This document shows, piece after piece, positions 1 to 8,708 of a stretch of DNA of 64,000 nucleotides (the stretch's first letter is position 1; every line of letters starts with the position of its first letter). Position numbers and translations under genes: made by a program. The stretch is from Glacieibacterium frigidum (lineage in GTDB: Bacteria; Pseudomonadota; Alphaproteobacteria; Sphingomonadales; Sphingomonadaceae): the NCBI RefSeq assembly GCF_007097155.1, contig NZ_VJWA01000002.1:1240001-1304000 (forward strand), written 5' to 3'. Below the pieces are notes generated by a model. That model was not told where the DNA came from. It worked only from the letters and a program-made list of their open reading frames with translations, and did no database searches.

Positions 1-1564
1 GCGCGGGCCAGAGGCGCGCAGCCACATCCCAGGTCACCGCATCGAAGCGTAGCCAGTCGAAAGCGGTGCGCTCGACGCCATCCTGCCGGACATCGACCCC
101 CATTGCCCGCAGCCGCGACGGCGTAGCGCGTAGCGTTTCGAGTAGAGCTCGAGCCCGGCTGCGAACCTCGTCACGCACAGCCGTCGCCGCTTGGCGCTCT
201 GCACCGATAAGTCCATGGCGCGCGCCGAACGCCCCGAGCCGCTCGTCGGCATTGTCGATCCGCAGCCGCAGGCGATACTCTGCGCGCGAGGTGAACATGC
301 GGTAGGGCTCGCTGACACCTTGTGTGACGAGATCGTCGACCAGTACGCCGATGTAGCTCGACGTACGGTCGAAGCGCGCCCCGTCCTGGCCGGCGGCGGC
401 ACGTGCGGCGTTGAGGCCCGCGACGAGCCCTTGCGCCGCCGCCTCTTCGTAACCGGTCGTACCGTTGATCTGCCCGGCAAGGTACAGGCCGTCGATGCTG
501 GCGACGCGCAGTCCGGGTGTCAGGGCGCGCGGGTCGACATGATCGTACTCGATCGCATAGCCGGCCCGCACGATCCGCGCGCGCTCGAGCCCGGGGATCG
601 TTGCGAGCAATGCGCGCTGCACGGCCTCGGGAAGAGAGGTCGAGATGCCGTTCGGATAGACAGTCGCGTCATCGAGCCCCTCGGGCTCGAGGAAGATCTG
701 GTGGCCGTCGCGGTCGCCGAAGCGCATCACCTTGTCTTCAAGGCTCGGGCAATAGCGCGGGCCCACGCCGTCGATCTGCCCGGCGTACATCGGTGCCAAG
801 GCAATGTTGGCGCGGACGATGTCGTGCGTCGCTACCGTGGTGCGCGTTACGGCGCAGGCCAACTGCGGCAAGGTCGGGGTGCGGGTCAGCGCGGACATAT
901 ACACCCGCGCATCATCCCCCGCCTGCCACTCGACCGCAGCCCAGTCGATCGTCCGTCCATCGAGGCGCGGCGGGGTCCCCGTCTTGAGCCGCGCCATCGG
1001 TAGGCCAAGCGCGCGCACTGCGGCAGCAAGCTGGGTCGCAGGCCGAGCGCCTACCCGGCCGCCAGGCGTCGCGACATCCCCGATGTGCATGACCCCGGCC
1101 AGGAAAGTCCCCGTCGTCAGAACCGTCGCTGCCGCGCCCAGTTCTCCGACGCTGGTCGTAACCCCGGTGATACGGTCCGCCACGCGGCGCAGGCCGATGA
1201 TCTCCGCGACGATGATCTCGATCCCCGGCTGCGCGGCGAGCGCCTCGCCCATGGCGGCGCGGTAGCGGACGCGGTCGCACTGGACACGCGGGCCCTGCAC
1301 CGCGGGACCCTTGCGACGATTGAGCAGTCGGTACTGAATCGCGGCGGCATCGGCGACGCGGCCCATCAGGCCGTCGAGCGCGTCGATTTCGCGCACCAGA
1401 TGGCCCTTGCCCAGCCCGCCGATCGCCGGATTGCACGACATGGCGCCGATGTCCGCGGCGTCGAGCGTCACCAGCGCAACCGACGCACCGGTACGCGCTG
1501 CGGCGGCTGCAGCCTCACACCCGGCGTGGCCCCCGCCCACCACTATGACATCGAAATTCCGCAC
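1..1564 (-). CDS. mnmG: tRNA uridine-5-carboxymethylaminomethyl synthesis enzyme MnmG (GidA), C-terminus outside window
   Basis: FAD-binding partner of MnmE; together they install the (carboxymethyl)aminomethyl group at C5 of the wobble uridine of certain tRNAs. The translated N-terminus has the Rossmann FAD motif [14 protein letters not shown], followed by [20 protein letters not shown] and the [13 protein letters not shown] segment, all hallmarks of MnmG. The only suitable in-frame start after the upstream stop is a GTG at 1564-1562, giving [11 protein letters not shown]. About 521 codons lie in the window; the family is about 620 residues, so roughly 100 C-terminal residues lie beyond position 1. 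mnmE is 65 bp upstream on the same strand, probably the same transcript. Very confident in the identity, less so in the GTG start. Confidence 0.96.
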   Translation of the reverse strand, partial: MRNFDVIVVGGGHAGCEAAAAAARTGASVALVTLDAADIGAMSCNPAIGGLGKGHLVREIDALDGLMGRVADAAAIQYRLLNRRKGPAVQGPRVQCDRVRYRAAMGEALAAQPGIEIIVAEIIGLRRVADRITGVTTSVGELGAAATVLTTGTFLAGVMHIGDVATPGGRVGARPATQLAAAVRALGLPMARLKTGTPPRLDGRTIDWAAVEWQAGDDARVYMSALTRTPTLPQLACAVTRTTVATHDIVRANIALAPMYAGQIDGVGPRYCPSLEDKVMRFGDRDGHQIFLEPEGLDDATVYPNGISTSLPEAVQRALLATIPGLERARIVRAGYAIEYDHVDPRALTPGLRVASIDGLYLAGQINGTTGYEEAAAQGLVAGLNAARAAAGQDGARFDRTSSYIGVLVDDLVTQGVSEPYRMFTSRAEYRLRLRIDNADERLGAFGARHGLIGAERQAATAVRDEVRSRARALLETLRATPSRLRAMGVDVRQDGVERTAFDWLRFDAVTWDVAARLWPA

Positions 1565-1629
1565 CTCGCCCGCGTTACGCTCTTGGCGCGATTCGAGCCA
1601 GACGTTTCACGTGAAACATCGGTGCAGGT

Positions 1630-2889
1630 TCACTTCCCGATGCAGAATCGCGCGAAGACGGCGTCGAGTACCGTTTCCACATTCACTGAGCCTGTAATCT
1701 CTCCGAGCGCACGCAGGGCGAGGCGCAGAGCCTCGGCACGCAACACGGGATCGATCTGCTGCGCCGCGTCGGCAAGTTCGGTGCGCGCGCGAGCACAGGC
1801 GTCGCGGGTACGGGTCTGGCTCAGCAGCGCCGAAGCCCCCGGCGACGCGACGCTCGTGGCCCAGTCGCGCAACCACTCTTCAAGTTCGGCGATCCCCTCC
1901 CCGGTCACAGCTGAGACGGCAAGACTATAGCCCGCCCTGCCAAGGTCTCGCTTGGTGCGAACCGGCACCCCGTCGCCCGGCGCGCCGTCGCAATGCAGCG
2001 CTAGAACCAGGTCGGCATCGGCGATCCGCTCACGCGCCCGTGCAATACCCGCCGCCTCGATGGCATCGTCCGTGTCGCGCAAGCCGGCGGTATCGACCAG
2101 CGTCACCAGTACCCCGCCAAGATCGAGCCGAACCTCGATCGCGTCGCGGGTCGTGCCCGGCACCGGCGACACAAGCGCTACATCTCTCCCTGCTAGAGCA
2201 TTGATAAGACTGGACTTTCCGACATTCGGCGGGCCGCTGACGACGACAGTCAGCCCGTTCCGCAATGCCCGTGCGCGCCCTGCAGCTCTCAGTTCCGCGT
2301 CGAGCTCAGCGATCAGCGTCGCGACGGCATCGTCCCCCGCACCCACACGCGCGACAACGTCGCCCTCGTCGGCGAAATCCAGTTCGGCCTCCGTATCGGC
2401 GAGCAGGACGACCAGCCGGTCGCGCCAGTCCTCGACGCGCCGCCGCAGCGCGCCCCCCGCCTGGTCGAGCGCTGCCCGCCGCTGCGCCTCGGTCTCGGCA
2501 GCGATCAGGTCGGCGAGCCCCTCGACCTGCGTCAGGTCGAGGCGGCCCGTATCGAACGCCCGCCGCGTGAATTCGCCCGCGCGCGCCAGCCGCGACCCTG
2601 CCCGTTCGAGCGCCGCGAACAGCGCCGCGACGACCGCGATGCCGCCATGCAGGTGGAATTCGGCGACGTCCTCGCCGGTGGCGCTGGCGGGTGCGGGAAA
2701 GGCCAGCACCAGTGCGGTGTCGATCACGACGCCGTCCTTGGCCAGCGTCCGCAGCGTCGCGCGCCGCGGTTCGACCGGCTTAGGGGTCAGGCGCCGCAGT
2801 GCCGCGAAGGCCCCCGGCCCCGATACGCGCACCACCGCGATGCCGGCGGGCAGCGCGCCCGACGACAGCGCATGGATCGTCTCGGTCAT
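1630..2889 (-). CDS. mnmE: tRNA modification GTPase MnmE (TrmE)
   Basis: GTPase partner of MnmG in wobble-uridine modification, 419 residues. An N-terminal formyl-THF-binding TrmE domain (about 1-115, with LARAGEFTRRAF) is followed by a helical domain and a G domain with the P-loop GPPNVGKSS near residue 219, switch I PGTTRD, and G3 DTAG near 266. The C-terminus ends in CIGK, the family's catalytically important terminal motif. The start at 2889 gives MTETIHALSSG; longer upstream versions run through the preceding gene in another frame and were rejected. It overlaps the end of the upstream DUF6489 gene by 4 bp, so the two are probably translationally coupled. Confidence 0.97.
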   Translation of the reverse strand: MTETIHALSSGALPAGIAVVRVSGPGAFAALRRLTPKPVEPRRATLRTLAKDGVVIDTALVLAFPAPASATGEDVAEFHLHGGIAVVAALFAALERAGSRLARAGEFTRRAFDTGRLDLTQVEGLADLIAAETEAQRRAALDQAGGALRRRVEDWRDRLVVLLADTEAELDFADEGDVVARVGAGDDAVATLIAELDAELRAAGRARALRNGLTVVVSGPPNVGKSSLINALAGRDVALVSPVPGTTRDAIEVRLDLGGVLVTLVDTAGLRDTDDAIEAAGIARARERIADADLVLALHCDGAPGDGVPVRTKRDLGRAGYSLAVSAVTGEGIAELEEWLRDWATSVASPGASALLSQTRTRDACARARTELADAAQQIDPVLRAEALRLALRALGEITGSVNVETVLDAVFARFCIGK

Positions 2890-3128
2890 CCCGGCGGCTT
2901 GACCCCGGGGATCGCCGACCAGAAGCCGTTGCGCCACGTCTCCAGGCTGTCGGCGATGCCCGGCATCCAGGTGCGCGCCAGCTTCTCGAAATCGGACGGG
3001 TTGAGCCCGTCGACGACATAGGACTTCATGCGCTCGAGATAGGCGTCGTGGAGCGGCGTCAGGTCGGGCAGGCCGAGAAAGGCGCGCGCCTCCTGCGGCG
3101 TGCAGTCGATGTCGAACGTGACTTTCAT
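2886..3128 (-). CDS. DUF6489 family small protein
   Basis: An 80-residue protein starting MKVTFDIDCTPQEARAFLGL, which I recognise as the small DUF6489-type family found beside mnmE in sphingomonads. It has one Cys, no signal peptide and no membrane segment. An N-terminal beta strand is followed by the 'CTP-EARxFLGLPD' segment and a C-terminal amphipathic helix, which resembles phasin-like helices (inference). Its stop overlaps the mnmE start by 4 bp, implying co-translation. The function is unknown. The length is normal for the family as I remember it. Confidence 0.8.
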   Translation of the reverse strand: MKVTFDIDCTPQEARAFLGLPDLTPLHDAYLERMKSYVVDGLNPSDFEKLARTWMPGIADSLETWRNGFWSAIPGVKPPG

Positions 3129-3173
3129 GGGCGGCCCCCGGATTGCCCCGCCAGCCTAGCGCGGACGCCCGCG

Positions 3174-3794
3174 CTACGCCACCAGCCGCAGCGCAAAGGG
3201 CGCGACGTCGTTCGCGCCGTCCCAGATCATCTTGCCGGCGACGAACACGATCACCGCGAAGCCGAACCAGGCAACCCACTTATATCGCTCGATGATTCGC
3301 GCGATGAAGTTCGCGGCGACACCCATCAGCGCGACCGACAGGACGAGGCCGATGACCATGATCTCGGGGTGTTCGCGCGCCGCACCGGCGACCGCGAGGA
3401 CATTGTCGATCGACATCGACAGGTCGGCGACGGCGACCTGAATGGCCGCGGCGCGGAAGGTGCGCGGCTGCGCCAGGTGCGCGGCGTTCTCGTGATGCGG
3501 CGGGTTGCGCAGTTCGCGCCACATCCGCCACGCCACCCACAGCAGCAACAGCCCGCCCGCCAGTACGAGCCCGACGATACCGAGCAGCCAGGTCGCGATC
3601 AGCGCGAAAGCGATGCGCAGCACCAGCGCCGCGATGATGCCGATCAGGATGACTTTCTTGCGCTGTTCCTGCGGCAGCCCGGCGGCGAGCGCACCGACGA
3701 CGATGGCGTTGTCGCCCGCCAGCACGATGTCGATCAGCACGACCTGGCCGAACACGGCGAGCGCTTCGGGAGTCAGCAGGTTGGCGAAGTCCAT
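3174..3794 (-). CDS. TerC/YjbE family integral membrane protein
   Basis: A 206-residue membrane protein with about seven hydrophobic segments. It carries the two repeated acidic membrane motifs of the TerC superfamily: IDIVLAGDNAIVVG near residues 21-34 and VADLSMSIDNVLAVAG near 122-137. The paired DN motifs are thought to coordinate metal ions, and relatives are implicated in manganese or other metal export and in tellurium resistance (family knowledge). No yybP-ykoY manganese riboswitch can precede it, because the gap to the upstream YgjP-like gene is only 39 bp. It is probably the distal gene of the SCO-YcgN-YgjP-TerC run. Substrate not determined. Confidence 0.88.
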   Translation of the reverse strand: MDFANLLTPEALAVFGQVVLIDIVLAGDNAIVVGALAAGLPQEQRKKVILIGIIAALVLRIAFALIATWLLGIVGLVLAGGLLLLWVAWRMWRELRNPPHHENAAHLAQPRTFRAAAIQVAVADLSMSIDNVLAVAGAAREHPEIMVIGLVLSVALMGVAANFIARIIERYKWVAWFGFAVIVFVAGKMIWDGANDVAPFALRLVA

Positions 3795-3833
3795 GGGCAG
3801 CCGTTAATGCCCGCACGGCTTTGGGGCAACAAC

Positions 3834-4559
3834 CTAAGTCGCGCGGCCGATCCAGTGCAGGCCCGCACCGTGGCGCGCCAGCCAGCGGCGATGCGGCGCC
3901 GGGTCACCGCCGAGGTCGCGCGCCAGTGCCCAGAACGCGGCACCGTGGTTGGGGTGAACGAGATGCGCGACCTCGTGCGCAACGACGCTGGCGCGCACCG
4001 CGGGCGGCGCGAAGATCAGGCGCCAGCTGTACGCGATGCGGCGCGTGCTCGAACAGCTACCCCAGCGGCCTGCGGGGTCGCCGACGCGCACCCCGGGCGC
4101 CGGCAGGTCGAGCCGTGCCGCCAGAGCGAGCGTCGCGGCGGTCAGATCGGCGAGGGCGGTGGCCTTCAGCCAACGCGTCACGCGGCCGGGCAGCGTGTCG
4201 GCGGTGCCACCGACGATCAGCCGGTCGCCGTCGCGGATCGTGCGGCGCGCGGGTGCAAGTTCGATGCGCAGCGTGCCGCCGTCGAAGGGGATCGCCGCGC
4301 CGGGCATGAAGGGCAGCGGCCGGGGCCACGTCGCGACGTGCGCTTCGAGCCAGCCCGTGTACTCGCTCAGGAACGCCGCGCCGCGCCCGACCGAAACTTG
4401 CGGCGGCAGCGTAAGCCGGATGCTCCCCGACACGGCGTCGGCACGCAGCAGGATGCGACGCGCACGGGCGCTGCGGACGAGGACGACGGGCACCTCGCGG
4501 CCCGCGAGGTGCAGGGTCTCGGGAAGCGCTGGTGCGCCGCGGCGCAGCCGTCCGAACAT
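3834..4559 (-). CDS. YgjP-type M48-like metallopeptidase (DUF45)
   Basis: A 241-residue soluble protein of the YgjP/DUF45 family. The zinc site HEVAHLVHPNH (HExxH plus third His) lies near residues 195-205, and the family's GRWGSCSS motif precedes it near 168. Catalytic activity in this family is poorly characterised, and the metallopeptidase assignment rests on the HExxH motif. The start at 4559 (MFGRLRRG) sits just after the stop of the YcgN gene at 4562, so both probably share a message. No signal peptide, so a cytoplasmic protein is inferred. Confidence 0.85.
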   Translation of the reverse strand: MFGRLRRGAPALPETLHLAGREVPVVLVRSARARRILLRADAVSGSIRLTLPPQVSVGRGAAFLSEYTGWLEAHVATWPRPLPFMPGAAIPFDGGTLRIELAPARRTIRDGDRLIVGGTADTLPGRVTRWLKATALADLTAATLALAARLDLPAPGVRVGDPAGRWGSCSSTRRIAYSWRLIFAPPAVRASVVAHEVAHLVHPNHGAAFWALARDLGGDPAPHRRWLARHGAGLHWIGRAT

Positions 4560-4561
4560 CG

Positions 4562-4999
4562 CTAGAGCGGCGTCTCGATGACGTGATTCTCCAGCGGCCC
4601 GGCGTCGTCCTCGCTGATCGTCCAGCCGCGCACCGACGCGCCCGCGGCGTGCACGGCGTCGCGGTCGCCGCTGACCAGGTGGTGCCAATCGGGCAGCCCC
4701 TGCCCGCGCTGCACGCGCAGATAGGCGCAGCTCGACGGCAGCCAGTCGAGCGTCTCGAGCTTCTGCGGCGTCAGGCGCACGCATTCGGGCACGTGCGCGC
4801 GGCGGTTGCGATAGTCGGAGCACTGACCCGAGCGGCGGTCGAGCAGGCGGCACGACACGTTGGTCGGCAACAGTTCGCCGGTATCCTCGTCCTCCAGCTT
4901 GTGGACGCAGCATTTGCCGCAGCCGTCGCACAGGCTCTCCCACTGCACGCGCGTCATGGCGCGCAGCGGGATGCGCTCCCAGAAGCGGTCAACGGACAT
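4562..4999 (-). CDS. YcgN family cysteine-cluster protein (UPF0260)
   Basis: A 145-residue cytoplasmic protein with the cysteine cluster CDGCGKCCVHK at residues 24-34 and further Cys at about 50, 60, 73 and 91, matching the YcgN/UPF0260 (CxxCxxCC, Fe-S or zinc cluster) family. The biochemical function is not known. The end of the upstream SCO gene overlaps its start by 11 bp, and the downstream YgjP-like gene begins 3 bp after its stop, so a tightly packed operon is likely. The neighbouring copper chaperone (SCO) and metal-type genes suggest a metal theme, but this is inference. Confidence 0.88.
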   Translation of the reverse strand: MSVDRFWERIPLRAMTRVQWESLCDGCGKCCVHKLEDEDTGELLPTNVSCRLLDRRSGQCSDYRNRRAHVPECVRLTPQKLETLDWLPSSCAYLRVQRGQGLPDWHHLVSGDRDAVHAAGASVRGWTISEDDAGPLENHVIETPL

Positions 5000-5594
5000 A
5001 TTTGTCCAGCTCGGCGGCGATTTGCTGCGGGGTCGCAGCGTGCTGGAGGAAGCTGATCGCCTTGCCGTCGGGGCCGATCAGATAGATCAATGCGAGATGG
5101 TCGACGAGATAGTCGGGGCCCGTCCCCGTGCCCGCACGGCGCGCATAGATGCGGAAACTGCGCTTGGCCGTCTCGATCGCCGCCTCGCTGCCGGTCAGCG
5201 CGAGCAGGCGCGGATGGAAATTAGCGGCATATTCTTTCAGCACCGGCACCGTGTCGCGCGCCGGGTCGACGGTGACGAACACCGGCTGGACGCGTGCGCC
5301 CCGCGCGGGGTCGGCCTTCTCGAACGCGGTCAGCCCGGCGGTCAGCTGCTGCATGTCGAGCGGGCAGACGTCGGGGCAAAAGGTGTAACCGAAATAGACC
5401 AGCGAATATCTGCCCTTCAGCGCCGCCTCGGTGACCGCGCGGCCGTTCTGGTCGGTCAGTGCGAAAGGCCCGCCGATGTTGCTGCCCGCCAGCGGCGCGG
5501 GCGCCGTACCGAGGGGGCGCGTCCACAACCAGCCGCCCAGCGCCAGCGCTGCAACGCAGGCCAGCACGAGCCATAACACGCGGCGGCTGTTCAT
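4989..5594 (-). CDS. SCO1/SenC/PrrC family copper chaperone
   Basis: A 201-residue membrane-anchored thioredoxin-fold protein, acting in the periplasm. Residues 7-24 form a hydrophobic N-terminal anchor. The copper-binding CPDVCP motif is near residue 73, and the conserved His is in the VDHLALIYL segment near 165. Family role: delivery of copper to, or thiol reduction at, the CuA centre of cytochrome c oxidase, with a redox-sensing role in some alphaproteobacteria (PrrC near PrrA/PrrB). A RegB/RegA-like pair lies about 0.7 kb away on the other strand, echoing the prrC-prrBA grouping of Rhodobacter. First gene of the SCO-ycgN-ygjP-terC run. Confidence 0.92.
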   Translation of the reverse strand: MNSRRVLWLVLACVAALALGGWLWTRPLGTAPAPLAGSNIGGPFALTDQNGRAVTEAALKGRYSLVYFGYTFCPDVCPLDMQQLTAGLTAFEKADPARGARVQPVFVTVDPARDTVPVLKEYAANFHPRLLALTGSEAAIETAKRSFRIYARRAGTGTGPDYLVDHLALIYLIGPDGKAISFLQHAATPQQIAAELDKYVR

Positions 5595-5652
5595 CGCCGG
5601 TTGGTCGATTTAGGGCTAGGCATGTGCGCGGACTTAAGTGAGGGACTCCCGA

Positions 5653-6246
5653 ATGTCGACCTGGCGGTATCTGCTTGCCCCTGTTGCCGTCGTCGCACTC
5701 GCGACCCCGGCGGCGGCGCAATTCTCGCCCGCCTATAATTTCATCAAGGCGGTCAAGGACAAGGACGGCGTCAAGGCGCAGAAGGCGCTTGAGGACGGCG
5801 GCTCGACGATCGTCAACGTCCGCGATCCCGAATCCGGGGGAATGGCGCTGCACATCGCGACGCGGCGCCGCGATCTGGGGTGGGTCGGCTTCCTGCTGCA
5901 ACGCGACGCCAACCCCAACGTTCGCGACAACGAGGGCGCGACTCCCCTGGTGCTCGCCGCGACGACGGGTTTTTCGGAAGCTGTCCGCGTCCTGCTGGTG
6001 GTCAAGGCGCAGGTCGACCTGCCGAACTCGCTGGGCGAGACCGCGCTTATGAAGGCGGTACAGGCGCGCGATTCGCAGTCTGTACAGATGCTGCTCGCCG
6101 CCGGGGCCAATCCCGACCGGACGGACAACACCGGCGCCAGCCCACGCAGCTATGCCCTCGCCGATACGCGCGGCGGCCCCGTCGCCAAGCTGTTGCGCGA
6201 TGTGCCGGCACGCAAGACGGGGCCGGTGCAGGGGCCATCACTATAG
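5653..6246 (+). CDS. secreted ankyrin-repeat protein
   Basis: A 197-residue protein with an N-terminal signal peptide ending near AAAQF (residues 1-25) and about four ankyrin repeats. They are visible as GGMALHIATRRRDLGWVGFL, then EGATPLVLAATTGFSEAVRV, LGETALMKAVQARDSQSVQM and a last shorter one with GASPRSYAL. Probably a periplasmic protein-interaction scaffold. The ATG at 5653 starts directly at the signal peptide; an in-frame GTG 15 bp upstream is less likely. It lies between SCO (divergent) and the RegB-like sensor (same strand), which may mean shared regulation. Partner unknown. Confidence 0.88.
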   Translation: MSTWRYLLAPVAVVALATPAAAQFSPAYNFIKAVKDKDGVKAQKALEDGGSTIVNVRDPESGGMALHIATRRRDLGWVGFLLQRDANPNVRDNEGATPLVLAATTGFSEAVRVLLVVKAQVDLPNSLGETALMKAVQARDSQSVQMLLAAGANPDRTDNTGASPRSYALADTRGGPVAKLLRDVPARKTGPVQGPSL

Positions 6247-6258
6247 CCCATTTGCCGC

Positions 6259-7587
6259 ATGGTCGGCGATCTGTCGCAGGCCTATGACAGTGGGATGACG
6301 CCGTCGCCCTCGCTTGTCGCTGCCGCGCTCGAACGCCCCGGCGTTCGCGTGCGCACGCTGGTGACATTGCGCTGGATCGCGATCGGCGGGCAGTTCGCGA
6401 CGCTGATCTTCGTCGGGCTGTACCTGCGTTTCCCGCTGCAATGGCCGTCGCTGATCGCGGCGATCAGCGCGGCCGCCGTGCTCAACCTGGGCCTCGCGAC
6501 GCTGTACCCGCGCAATGCGCGGCTGCAGGGCAATGCGGTGCTGCTGCACCTGGCGTTCGATCTCGTCCAGGCGGGCGTGCTGCTGTTCCTGACCGGCGGC
6601 ATCGGCAATCCGTTCGCGATCCTGCTCGTCGTGCCGGTGACGATCTCGGCGACCCTGTTGCCGGCGCGCGCGATGGCGGCTCTGCTCGTGCTCGCGGCGG
6701 CGATCCTCGGGATCCTGTGGCACTGGGCGCTGCCGCTGCCGTGGCGGGCCAACCCGCCGGTGCTGCCCGACCTGTACATGTTCGGTGCCGGCGTCGCAGT
6801 GCTGATCGCGATGACCTTCCTCGGCTCATACGTCTGGCTGGTCTCGGCTGAATCGCGCGGCCGGGCGCGCGCGCTGGTCGCCACCGAGGCGGCGCTCGAC
6901 CGCGAGGGCAAGATGTCGGCGCTGGGCGCGCTCGCGGCCGCTGCGGCGCACGAGCTTGGCGGGCCGCTGGGCACGATCACGCTGATCGCGCGCGACCTCG
7001 TCAAGGCGCTCGGCGACGATCCGGTGCACGGCAAGGACGTCCGCCTGCTCGATGCCGAGGCGACGCGCAGTCGCGGCATCCTCGTCGGCATCGCCCGCCG
7101 CGCCGAGGCCGAGGAGCCGCTGCCGCGCCTGCCGCTCGACGCCGTCCTCCACGAAGTCGTCGCGACCCAGGGACCGGCACGCGTCCGCGTCACCGTCCGC
7201 ACCCACGGCGACCTGCCCGTCGTGCGGCGCACGCCCGAGCTGCTCCACGGCCTTGCGAACCTCGTCGACAATGCCGTGCGCCACGCCGGTTCGGCAGTCG
7301 AACTCCACGCCTCCGCCGACGCGTCGCGCGTCCTGGTCACCGTCGGCGACGACGGGCCGGGGTTCGACGCGGGGATCCTGCCGCACCTCGGCGAACCCTA
7401 TCTGGGGCCCTCGCGTTCGACCAGCGGTGGTACGGGCCTCGGCGTCTTCATCGCGACGACACTGATCGAACGCACCGGCGGGCGGCTGGAGTTTTCCAAC
7501 CGCGATACCGGCGGGGCGTGCGTCGAAGTGCGCTGGCCGCGCACCCATATCGAAAGCCCGGTCGCCGGCGCGACCGTGGCCGGTTGA
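6259..7587 (+). CDS. RegB/PrrB/ActS-like sensor histidine kinase
   Basis: A 442-residue inner-membrane kinase. Six hydrophobic segments (about residues 30-200) contain the quinone-sensing heptad GGIGNPF near 112. The H-box AAAHELGGPLGTI is near 228, and N- and G-boxes with LVDNAVRHAG, GDDGPGFD and GGTGLGVFIA follow. In Rhodobacter this kinase responds to redox state and controls aerobic/anaerobic gene sets through RegA. Two deviations are visible: the dimerisation-helix Cys of RegB (RCxxIL) is replaced, reading RSRGIL near 268, and the only Cys is in the last 25 residues; the usual HELGTPL is HELGGPL. The start could instead be the ATG at 6295. The RegA-like regulator follows after 11 bp. Confidence 0.92.
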   Translation: MVGDLSQAYDSGMTPSPSLVAAALERPGVRVRTLVTLRWIAIGGQFATLIFVGLYLRFPLQWPSLIAAISAAAVLNLGLATLYPRNARLQGNAVLLHLAFDLVQAGVLLFLTGGIGNPFAILLVVPVTISATLLPARAMAALLVLAAAILGILWHWALPLPWRANPPVLPDLYMFGAGVAVLIAMTFLGSYVWLVSAESRGRARALVATEAALDREGKMSALGALAAAAAHELGGPLGTITLIARDLVKALGDDPVHGKDVRLLDAEATRSRGILVGIARRAEAEEPLPRLPLDAVLHEVVATQGPARVRVTVRTHGDLPVVRRTPELLHGLANLVDNAVRHAGSAVELHASADASRVLVTVGDDGPGFDAGILPHLGEPYLGPSRSTSGGTGLGVFIATTLIERTGGRLEFSNRDTGGACVEVRWPRTHIESPVAGATVAG

Positions 7588-7598
7588 AAGGACCCGAG

Positions 7599-8123
7599 AT
7601 GACCAACCAGTTGCTGCTCGTCGACGACGATGCACCGTTCCGCCAGCGCCTGCAGGTAACGCTCGAACGCAAGGGCTACACCGTGCACGGCGCGGGCAGC
7701 CTCGCCGAGGCGCGCACCCTCGTCGCGCAGGTGACGCCGACCCACGCGGTGGTCGACATGCGGCTGGGCGACGGCAACGGCCTCGACCTGGTCGACGAGC
7801 TGCGCGGGGTGTCGCCCGAGATGCGGATCGTCGTGCTGACCGGCTACGGCAACCTCGCCACCGCGGTCGCGGCGGTCAAGGCGGGCGCAGTCGACTATCT
7901 GGCCAAGCCCGCCGACCCCGACGAGATCATCCGCGCGCTCGAGGCCGAGCCCGGCGAAAAGCCCGCCGCCCCCGCCGAACCGATGTCCGCCGACCGCGTC
8001 CGCTGGGAGCATATCCAGCGCGTCTACGAGCTGTGCGAGCGCAACGTCTCGGAAACCGCGCGGCGGCTGAAGATGCACCGGCGGACGCTGCAACGCATCC
8101 TGGCTAAACGGTCCCCGCGCTAG
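7599..8123 (+). CDS. RegA/PrrA/ActR-type response regulator
   Basis: A 174-residue regulator with a receiver domain (acidic pair VDDD near residue 9, phospho-acceptor in VVDMRLGDG near 53, and K in YLAKP near 104). A proline-rich linker leads to a Fis-type helix-turn-helix at about 140-172, with NVSETARRLKMHRRTLQRIL, the highly conserved RegA/ActR DNA-binding helix. A clear ribosome site (AAAGGA) precedes the ATG at 7599, 7 bp downstream. Co-transcribed with the RegB-like kinase. Its stop overlaps the convergent mmcB stop by 4 bp. Likely targets are respiratory and redox genes (family knowledge). Confidence 0.95.
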   Translation: MTNQLLLVDDDAPFRQRLQVTLERKGYTVHGAGSLAEARTLVAQVTPTHAVVDMRLGDGNGLDLVDELRGVSPEMRIVVLTGYGNLATAVAAVKAGAVDYLAKPADPDEIIRALEAEPGEKPAAPAEPMSADRVRWEHIQRVYELCERNVSETARRLKMHRRTLQRILAKRSPR

Positions 8124-8596
8124 TCGGTCAGCATTTCGCCGACGCCCGGATCGCTCGCCCAGAGCAGGCGCTGCGCCGCGCGGCGGGCGAAGCGCAGGGT
8201 CTCGGCCTTGCGCCGCGCCGCGCTGAGCGGCACCCAGGGGGCGGGGCGGAGTTCGGCGGCGTCCCAGCGGTCGGCGACGATCAGCCCGCAGCGGTCGGGC
8301 TGGAACCAGTCGGTCGCGAAGTCGCCGAGCGGGAAGCCTTCGGGAACCGCCCAGAAGAAGCGGTCGCAATAGTCGAGATATTCGGGCCACTTGAGGTCGC
8401 CGCGCAGGTCGGCGGTCGACACCTTGACCTCGACCAGCGTGATCCGCCCCTGTGGATCGAGCCCGACGATGTCGGCGCGGCGGTGGTTGCCGAGGGGAAC
8501 CTCGTTGAGCGGCGCGATGCCGGCGCGGTGAAGCAGCCGCGACACGCCGCGGACGACGTCGGCGGCGATCAGCCGGTCGGGGGCGAGAGTGGCCAT
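8120..8596 (-). CDS. mmcB: MmcB family DNA repair protein
   Basis: A 158-residue protein similar to MmcB, which in Caulobacter is needed for tolerance of mitomycin-C damage. It has a restriction-endonuclease-like core: RRADIVGLDPQGRITLVEVK (D...ExK nuclease-type signature) near residues 38-57, then DRFFWAVPEGFP. The ATG at 8596 (MATLAPDRL) is chosen; a longer start at 8635 would add 13 residues without family support. The stop codon overlaps that of the regulator gene on the other strand. Regulation by LexA was not seen in the sequence. Confidence 0.87.
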   Translation of the reverse strand: MATLAPDRLIAADVVRGVSRLLHRAGIAPLNEVPLGNHRRADIVGLDPQGRITLVEVKVSTADLRGDLKWPEYLDYCDRFFWAVPEGFPLGDFATDWFQPDRCGLIVADRWDAAELRPAPWVPLSAARRKAETLRFARRAAQRLLWASDPGVGEMLTD

Positions 8597-8708
8597 CTGC
8601 GCGTCATAGCGCGAACAGGTGGAGAACGAAAGCAAGGGCGGTCGGCAAAGCCGCCGCTGGCGTCGGACGGGATGCTGCGCGCCCGCCGGCCGGACCGGCG
8701 CGAGTCCG

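Noticed and set aside
3795-3833. yybP-ykoY manganese riboswitch ahead of the TerC-like gene
   Set aside because: The gap is only 39 bp, too short for the riboswitch.
2799-4565. A 588-codon open frame on the plus strand
   Set aside because: Mirror of the DUF6489, TerC and YgjP-like genes; no domain recognised and Arg/Asp/Gln-rich.
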